A stretch of 33,492 bases of DNA from Lysobacter sp. (lineage in GTDB: Bacteria > Pseudomonadota > Gammaproteobacteria > Burkholderiales > Usitatibacteraceae): assembly GCA_023700985.1 (NCBI GenBank), contig JAMPXV010000007.1, positions 1 through 33,492 of the forward strand. The letters are read 5' to 3'. The position numbers were made by a program, and so were the translations under genes. Under the pieces are notes generated by a model. That model saw only the letters and a list, made by a program, of their open reading frames with translations, was not told where the DNA came from and made no database searches. Shown here piece after piece: positions 27,430 to 33,492 of the stretch; positions within the stretch are counted from its first letter, which is position 1, and every line of letters starts with the position of its first letter.

Positions 27430-28443
27430 ATGATCATCGACTGCCACGGCCACTACACGACGGCGCCCAAGTCCCTCGAGGGATGGCGCGCGAGGCAGAT
27501 CGAGGCGCTGGACGGAAAGTCGCCCTCGCCCAGGCCGGCGGAGCTTTCCGTGAGCGACGACGAGCTGCGCGAAAGCCTGGAGAACGCCCAGCTCAGGCTG
27601 CAGCGCGAGCGCGGCACCGACCTCACGATCTTCTCCCCGCGCGCGATGGCCATGTCCCACCACATCGGCACGCAGGAGACGAGCCTGGAGTGGTCGCGCC
27701 TGTGCAACGACCTGATCCACCGCGTGTGCACGCTCTATCCCCGCAACTTCGCGCCGGTGTGCCAGCTTCCCCAGTCGCCGAAGGTGCCGCCGGCGAGCTG
27801 CGTCCCGGAACTGGAGCGCTGCGTGAACGAGCTGGGCTTCGTCGGCTGCAACCTGAATCCGGACCCCTCCGGCGGCCACTGGCAGGACCCGCCCCTCACG
27901 GACCGCTGGTGGTACCCGCTCTACGAGAAGCTGGTGGAGCTCGACGTGCCCGCCATGGTGCACGTGAGCGCGAGCTGCAACCCCTGCTTCCACGCGGTGG
28001 GCGCGCACTACATCAACGGGGACACGACGGCGTTCATGCAGTTCCTCGCGTCTGACCTCTTCAAGGACTTCCCGACCCTGAGGATCATCATTCCCCACGG
28101 GGGCGGGGCCGTTCCCTACCACTGGGGGCGCTACCGGGGCCTCGCGCAGGACATGGGCCGCCCGCCGCTCGAGGAACTGCTGCTGAAGAACGTGTACTTC
28201 GACACCTGCGTCTACCACCAGCCGGGAATCGACCTGCTGCTCAAGGTGATTCCCGTGGAGAACATCCTCTTCGCCTCCGAGATGGTGGGCGCGGTGCGCG
28301 GCGTCGACCCGCGCACGGGGTTCTACTACGACGACACGAAGCGCTACATCGACTCGGCCCCGGGCCTCACGGCCGCGGACCGCCAGAAGATCTACGAAGG
28401 CAACGCCCGGCGGGTCTACAGCCGCCTGAAGCTGCCCGCCTGA
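27430..28443 (+). CDS. ligJ: Amidohydrolase-superfamily 4-oxalomesaconate hydratase (LigJ-like)
   Basis: N-terminal MIIDCHGHYTTAP and IIIPHGGGAVPYHWGRYRGL; overall resemblance to LigJ. Confidence 0.75.
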   Translation: MIIDCHGHYTTAPKSLEGWRARQIEALDGKSPSPRPAELSVSDDELRESLENAQLRLQRERGTDLTIFSPRAMAMSHHIGTQETSLEWSRLCNDLIHRVCTLYPRNFAPVCQLPQSPKVPPASCVPELERCVNELGFVGCNLNPDPSGGHWQDPPLTDRWWYPLYEKLVELDVPAMVHVSASCNPCFHAVGAHYINGDTTAFMQFLASDLFKDFPTLRIIIPHGGGAVPYHWGRYRGLAQDMGRPPLEELLLKNVYFDTCVYHQPGIDLLLKVIPVENILFASEMVGAVRGVDPRTGFYYDDTKRYIDSAPGLTAADRQKIYEGNARRVYSRLKLPA

Positions 28444-28475
28444 GCGAACCACGAACCGCAAGGAGGACTTCCGAA

Positions 28476-29465
28476 ATGGTTTCCAGCATCCGAAAGACGA
28501 CCCGCGCCGCGGCCGTGCTCACGGCCGCGTTCCTGGCGATCGGCGCCGCGCCTGGCGCGATGGCCCAGGCCTGGCCCTCGAAGACCGTGAAGATCCTGGT
28601 CGGCTTCGCTCCCGGCGGCGCGATGGACATCGTGGCGCGCACGGTGGGACAGAAGATGGCCGAGGGCCTCGGGCAGACGGTGATCATCGAGAACAAGCCG
28701 GGCGCGGCCAGCAACATCGCCATCCGGCAGCTGATCGAGAGCCCGCCCGACGGCTATACCGTGATGCTCGTCGCCAACGGCCTCACGGCCAACCCGCTCC
28801 TCTACACGCAGCAGCCGTTCGATCCGAACACGGACGTCGTGCCCATCTCGCTCGTCGCGCGCCTGCCGGTGGTGATCGCCGCCGGCGCGACGTCGGAGCT
28901 CTCCACGCTCAGGAAGGTCATCGACGCGTCGAAGGCGCGCCCCGGGAGCGTGAACTACGGGTCGCCCGGGCAAGGCTCCACGCCCCACCTCGCGACGGAG
29001 CTCTTCGCGCGCGGCGCCGGCATCGAGCTCACGCACGTCCCGTACAAGGGCGGCAAACCCGCGATCGCCGACGTCCTCGGCGGGCAGCTCCCGCTCGTGG
29101 CCGTGAACGCGGTCGAGGTCCTTCCGCTCGTGAAGGACGGCAAGCTTCGCGTGCTGGCGGCGTTGAGCGCCCAGCGCGTCTCGACGCTGCCGGACGCGCC
29201 GACGATCGCCGAGTCCGGCTACCCGGGCTTCGAGGCTTCCGTCTGGCACGCCTTCATCGCGCCGAAGGGCACGCCGCCGGCGGTCGTCGCGAGGCTGAAC
29301 GCCGAGATCCACAAGGCGCTCGCGGACCCGGTGGTGAAGGAGCGGCTGGCCAACCTCGGCGCGGAGGTGTCGCCGACCACGCCGCAGGAGCTGGCCACGC
29401 TCGTGCGCACGGAGCATGAGCGCTACGGCAAGCTCATCCGCGAGGCGAACATCAAGGTGAACTGA
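28476..29465 (+). CDS. Tripartite tricarboxylate transporter receptor (Bug/TctC) family binding protein
   Basis: WPSKTVKILVGFAPGGAMDIVARTVGQKMAEGLGQTVIIENKPGAASNIA. Confidence 0.95.
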   Translation: MVSSIRKTTRAAAVLTAAFLAIGAAPGAMAQAWPSKTVKILVGFAPGGAMDIVARTVGQKMAEGLGQTVIIENKPGAASNIAIRQLIESPPDGYTVMLVANGLTANPLLYTQQPFDPNTDVVPISLVARLPVVIAAGATSELSTLRKVIDASKARPGSVNYGSPGQGSTPHLATELFARGAGIELTHVPYKGGKPAIADVLGGQLPLVAVNAVEVLPLVKDGKLRVLAALSAQRVSTLPDAPTIAESGYPGFEASVWHAFIAPKGTPPAVVARLNAEIHKALADPVVKERLANLGAEVSPTTPQELATLVRTEHERYGKLIREANIKVN

Positions 29466-29527
29466 GGCCCGGCTTCGCGCCCAAGGCGCGCGGCCGCGAC
29501 CCGGCGGGCCGATCGTTGTCGCCATTC

Positions 29528-29557
29528 GAAGACGGGCGCCTCCGGGCGCCCGTCTTC
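29528..29557. terminator. Terminator hairpin after the TctC gene
   Basis: GAAGACGGGCGCC-TCCG-GGCGCCCGTCTTC followed by GTTTCC. Confidence 0.7.
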
Positions 29558-29592
29558 GTTTCCGGCCCCGCTTCGCGAGTTATCATCGCCAC

Positions 29593-30348
29593 ATGCAGGC
29601 CACCTTCCCCGGCCGCGCGGCGCGGCTGATCCTTTTCGGCGCAGAGGCGCTCGCGGCGGCCGTCTCGCCCTCCACCTACACCGCGCCGGCGCGCCGGATC
29701 GCCGCGCGGCAGGTCTGCGCGTCCGCCTGGCAGGTCCTTCCCGCCTTCATCCTCGCCTGCGCCATCCTCGGGGCCCTCGTGATCCGCATCGTCGATTCGA
29801 CGGCGCGCGACTTCGGGCTGTCGGGTTATACGCTCGATCTCTACTTCCGCGTGCTGGTGCTGGAGCTCATCCCGCTCTTCGTGGCCCTCTTCGTGGCGAT
29901 CCGCTCCGGGGCGGCGCTCGGCACCGAGGTCGCGCTGTTGCGCGCCCACGGCGAGCTCGAGCCGCACCGCAGCGGCGCGGCCGACCCGCTGCGCGGCGAG
30001 CTGCTGCCGCGCGGAATCGGCGTGGCCGTCGCCGTCCTCGCGCTCACCGCCATCGGCGTTCTCGTGACGCTGGTGGTGGCGTACGTGAGTCTCTACAGCC
30101 TGTCGCCCTGGGGGCACGCGGCCTACGCGCGTGCCATCGGCCACGTGTTCGCGCCGGCGGTGCTGGCGGGGTTCGCGATGAAGGTCGCGTTCTTCGCGAT
30201 CGCGGTGGCGGTGATCCCGGTGGCGGCGGGCCTCGCCACGTCGCGCGACCTGCGCTCGGTGCCGGATGCCGCGCCGCGCGGACTCGTCGGGATCTTCGTG
30301 GTCCTGGCGCTCGTCGAGGCCGTTTCGCTCGCCATCAAGTACGCCTGA
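29593..30348 (+). CDS. MlaE/YrbE-like ABC permease (MCE-associated)
   Basis: Polytopic; QVLPAFILACAILGALVIRIV...LVLELIPLFVALFVAIRSGAALGTEVALL resembles the MlaE core; adjacent MCE gene. Confidence 0.7.
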   Translation: MQATFPGRAARLILFGAEALAAAVSPSTYTAPARRIAARQVCASAWQVLPAFILACAILGALVIRIVDSTARDFGLSGYTLDLYFRVLVLELIPLFVALFVAIRSGAALGTEVALLRAHGELEPHRSGAADPLRGELLPRGIGVAVAVLALTAIGVLVTLVVAYVSLYSLSPWGHAAYARAIGHVFAPAVLAGFAMKVAFFAIAVAVIPVAAGLATSRDLRSVPDAAPRGLVGIFVVLALVEAVSLAIKYA

Positions 30349-30354
30349 TCCCCG

Positions 30355-31344
30355 ATGGACCCCGCCTCCCTTCCCCCCGCCGAACCTCCCGCCGAGATCC
30401 GCCACGCCGGGGTCAAGGCCGGCGTGGTGCTCGCCGTCACGGCGGTCATCGCGGTCGCGTTCGTCGCCTACGTCCTCTACGCGCGCGGCGTCTTCGAGAA
30501 CACGCAGCGGCTGGTGCTGATGGCCGACGACGGCGCGGGGGTGACGGTCGGCATGGACCTCACGTTCTCCGGCTTCCCCGTGGGGCGCGTGCAGAAGATC
30601 GAGCTCGCGGCCGACGGCAAGGCGCGGATCGAGGTCGACGTGCCGGAGGACGACGCGAAGTGGCTTCGCGCTTCCAGCGTCTTCACGCTGGAACGCAGCC
30701 TCGTGGGCGCCACGCGGCTGCGGGCCTTCACCGGGAACCTCGAGGACAAGCCGCTGCCCGACGGCGCGATCCGGGAAGTGCTGCGCGGGGACGCGACCGA
30801 CGAGCTTCCGGGGCTCATCGCCTCGATGAAGCGGCTGTTGGAGAACCTGGAGCGCATGAGTGCGGAGGATTCCAGCCTGAACGCGAGCCTCGCCAGCGTG
30901 AAGACCCTCACCGACCGCATGTCCGGCCCGAGCGGCGCGCTGGGCGGCATCCTCGGCAGCGAGGAGAACGCCAGGAAGGTGATCACCGCGCTCGACCGCG
31001 CCAATGCCACGCTCGCCTCCCTGGAGAAGGTGTCGGCGCGGCTCGACGGCCTCATCGGGAAGGCGGACGAGGGCGTCTTCGGCGCGGGCGGCATGATGGA
31101 GGAGACGAGGAAGACCGTGGCGAACCTCAACGCGGCGCTCACCGAGGCGCGCGAGGGCCTGAGGAAGGCCGACGCGATACTCGTTGACGCGCAGAAGATC
31201 ACTGCCAGCACGCGCGAGGCCACCGCGGACCTGGGCACCCTTCGCCAGGAGGTGGAGTCGAGCCTGCGGCGCGTGAACTCGCTCATCGACGAGATCAACC
31301 GCAAGTGGCCGTTCGCGCGCGACACCGAGGTGAAGCTGCCATGA
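30355..31344 (+). CDS. MlaD/MCE-domain protein
   Basis: Single N-terminal TM then LVLMADDGAGVTVGMDLTFSGFPVGRVQKIELAADGKARIEVDV; long helical C-terminus. Confidence 0.85.
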   Translation: MDPASLPPAEPPAEIRHAGVKAGVVLAVTAVIAVAFVAYVLYARGVFENTQRLVLMADDGAGVTVGMDLTFSGFPVGRVQKIELAADGKARIEVDVPEDDAKWLRASSVFTLERSLVGATRLRAFTGNLEDKPLPDGAIREVLRGDATDELPGLIASMKRLLENLERMSAEDSSLNASLASVKTLTDRMSGPSGALGGILGSEENARKVITALDRANATLASLEKVSARLDGLIGKADEGVFGAGGMMEETRKTVANLNAALTEAREGLRKADAILVDAQKITASTREATADLGTLRQEVESSLRRVNSLIDEINRKWPFARDTEVKLP

Positions 31345-31970
31345 GGCTCGCGCTCGCCGCCTGCGCGCTTGCCGTCGCCTCCTGCGCCAGCGGGCCCCCG
31401 GCGCCCGAGTGGGAGGCCGCCGCGCATGGGGCGCTGAAGGGCTTCCAGTCCGCCTACCTCGCCGGGCGCACGCAGCCTGCCGAACAGGAATTCGCGCGGG
31501 CGAGGTCGGCGCTCGCGGCCACCGGACGGGCGGAACTCGTGGCGCGGGCCGAGCTGGTGCGCTGCGCCGCGCGGGTGGCGAGCCTGGATTTCGACGACTG
31601 CCCCGGTTACCGGGCGCTGGCGGCCGACGCGCCGCCCGCCGAGCGCGCCTACGCGGCGTACCTGGCGGGCAAGGCGCAGGCGGCGGATGTCGCGCTGCTG
31701 CCGGAGCACCACCGCAGCGTCTCCGCGGACAATCTCGCCGCGATCGCCGATCCGTTCTCCCGGCTGGTGGCCGCCGGGGTGCTGTTCCGCCAGGCCGCGA
31801 TCACGCCCCCCGGCATCACGGCCGCCGTGGACACTGCCTCCGCCCAAGGGTGGCGCCGCCCGTTGCTCGCGTGGCTGGGCGTGCAGGCGAAGCGCGCGGA
31901 GGACGCGGGTGACCGCCTGGCCGCGCAAGCCATCCGGCGGCGCATGGAATTGGTGGCCGGGGAGCGCTGA
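31341..31970 (+). CDS. Putative lipoprotein in the MCE block
   Basis: Lipobox LAVASCAS; 4-bp overlap (ATGA) with the MCE gene. Confidence 0.65.
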   Translation: MRLALAACALAVASCASGPPAPEWEAAAHGALKGFQSAYLAGRTQPAEQEFARARSALAATGRAELVARAELVRCAARVASLDFDDCPGYRALAADAPPAERAYAAYLAGKAQAADVALLPEHHRSVSADNLAAIADPFSRLVAAGVLFRQAAITPPGITAAVDTASAQGWRRPLLAWLGVQAKRAEDAGDRLAAQAIRRRMELVAGER

Positions 31971-32075
31971 AGTCGACCTCCGCCACCGGAAGATCGGGCG
32001 GCTGCCGGAGGTGATTGCACGGATCGGGCCGGAAGAGTAGATTTTTGGCCGGTCTGGGGGAAGGGGGAAAAGAAA

Positions 32076-33492
32076 ATGAGGCTATCCTCGCGCACCGCCG
32101 CGGCCATGCGCCTTGCCGCGACCACAGCCGCATTTCTTGCCATCCTGGCAGCGCCTGCGGAAGTCTCCGCCCAGGTGAACAACGTCCAGGTCCGGAAGGT
32201 CGCGCGCTACATCCAGAACTCGGCCACCGACGTGGCGCTTCGGTCCTCGATGGCCTACCAGTTCCAGGCCATCGTGGACGGCACGAACATCGCGGGCATC
32301 ACGCCCCCGACCATCACGGGCCCCTTCAACACGGCCCAGCTCGGCGCGCGGCACAACAACGGGGTGATGGTCTACAACGCGACCGGCAACGCCTGGCGCT
32401 GGGGCGCGGACGGCATGAACTTCACGGCCGACACGAAGGCCGAGATGGACAGTCTCTTCGGCAGCGGGACGTACACCATCGTGGTGAACGGGGCAAGCGT
32501 GCCGCTCGCCCTCACCGGCGACCAGTACCCGAACGTGCCCATGTTGACCCTCGGCGGCGGCAAGTGGTCCGGCGGCACCTACGTGATCGACCCCTCCCAG
32601 CCGCTCACGCTCACCACCAACGCGTACGCCGGCTGGGGAACCCACCGCAACGACGTCATCTGCACGTTCCTTCGCGGCCAGGGGTACGTCGACACGGCGG
32701 CGAGCTCGATCGCGACCTGCCCGCTCTACCTGCAGCGCTCCTCGGATGGCGCGAGCAACGTCATGTCGAGGACGTTTCCCCCGAACACCTTCGCGCCCAA
32801 CGAGGAGTACACCCTCGTCACGACCTACACCGCGATCGTCGACGCGCGCACGGCTGCCGGCCTGCCGGGTGCCAGCATCAACTCGCGGTACATGACGACC
32901 ACCGCCGTGCGCATCAAGACGGTGGCGCCGGTGTTCCCGATGACGGTCACCTCGAACATCACGCCGGCGAGCGCCACGGCCAGCGCCCAGATCCAGTACC
33001 GGCCGCAGGATGTGGGCACGACGGGCAGCGTGTACGTGTTCGCGCTGGCGCCGGCGTCCGTCGTCAAGGGGGGCTCCGATCCCAAGGCGATGCGCGTGGG
33101 CCACGCGAAGGGTCCGGACGGCAAGGCAGACGCGCCCGTGGCCTGCGTGCTCGCCCAGCTCTCCCAGGCGGGCCAGATGGTGGCGGTCACCGCCGACCAG
33201 CTGCAGGCCTACCTCACCGGCGTGCTCTCCGCGCAAGGCGCCTCGGTGACGATCCTGAACGGCGTGCCGACGGCCAGCGTGTCGGGTTCGACGTTCTTCG
33301 TGGGCTATGGCACGAGCGGCTCCTCGATGATCAACTCGGGGATCAACCGCAGCGCGGTCACCGTGCCCGGGAGCCTCGTCTGCGAGCCGGGCCCGCCCGA
33401 GACGGGGTGGTGGTGGAACCCGGCCGAGGACGGCCGCGGCTTCTCGCTCGAGGTGCAGGGCAACAACATCTTTTTCGCCGCCTTCCTCTACG
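32076..33492 (+). CDS. Exported protein, truncated by window end; C-terminal GWWWNPAEDGRGFSLEVQGNNIFFAAFLY domain
   Basis: Open frame from ATG 32076 to the window end: MRLSSRTAAAMRLAATTAAFLAILAAPAEVSAQVNNVQVRKVARYIQNSATDVALRSSMAYQF...; signal peptide; no stop, therefore absent from the track. Confidence 0.8.
   Translation, partial: MRLSSRTAAAMRLAATTAAFLAILAAPAEVSAQVNNVQVRKVARYIQNSATDVALRSSMAYQFQAIVDGTNIAGITPPTITGPFNTAQLGARHNNGVMVYNATGNAWRWGADGMNFTADTKAEMDSLFGSGTYTIVVNGASVPLALTGDQYPNVPMLTLGGGKWSGGTYVIDPSQPLTLTTNAYAGWGTHRNDVICTFLRGQGYVDTAASSIATCPLYLQRSSDGASNVMSRTFPPNTFAPNEEYTLVTTYTAIVDARTAAGLPGASINSRYMTTTAVRIKTVAPVFPMTVTSNITPASATASAQIQYRPQDVGTTGSVYVFALAPASVVKGGSDPKAMRVGHAKGPDGKADAPVACVLAQLSQAGQMVAVTADQLQAYLTGVLSAQGASVTILNGVPTASVSGSTFFVGYGTSGSSMINSGINRSAVTVPGSLVCEPGPPETGWWWNPAEDGRGFSLEVQGNNIFFAAFLY

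Noticed and set aside
32082-33236. 384-aa minus-strand ORF at window end
   Set aside because: Antisense to the truncated exported protein; composition typical of a shadow ORF.

Overview
High-GC window, probably betaproteobacterial chromosome (my inference from gene order such as hda-pcnB-folK-dgk-panB-panC-panD and purM-purN). It is densely coding, mostly housekeeping: srkA-like kinase, ybiB, cytochrome b/c genes, dut, coaBC, radC, rpmB-rpmG, desaturase, MscS channel, rRNA methyltransferase, two adjacent DUF3108 genes, purN, purM, nadA, hda, pcnB, folK, dgk, panBCD, LysR-ligJ-TctC, and an MlaE/MlaD-like block. No rRNA, tRNA, CRISPR array or transposase gene was recognised. The striking signal is intergenic. 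Four dispersed copies (E1-E4, near 1-209, 5212-5415, 17361-17564 and 23896-24026) of a nested long-palindrome element share the core TGGGACGGTTCTACAGAACCGGTCTATTC...(31-34 nt loop)...GAATAGACCGGTTCTGTAGAACCGTCCCA. Arms are perfect over 50-89 bp and consist of concentric shells. The innermost shell is almost invariant between loci. Outer shells differ between loci but match exactly between the two arms of one locus. Loops are near constant in length but divergent in sequence. Every copy sits at the 3' end of a gene. Other palindromic repeat families are also present: GCCGATGAAC-type, dRS3-like, and GTGTCWGACAC. Genes missing from the ORF track include rpmG, a 32-aa single-TM small ORF, and a large exported protein truncated by the window end.
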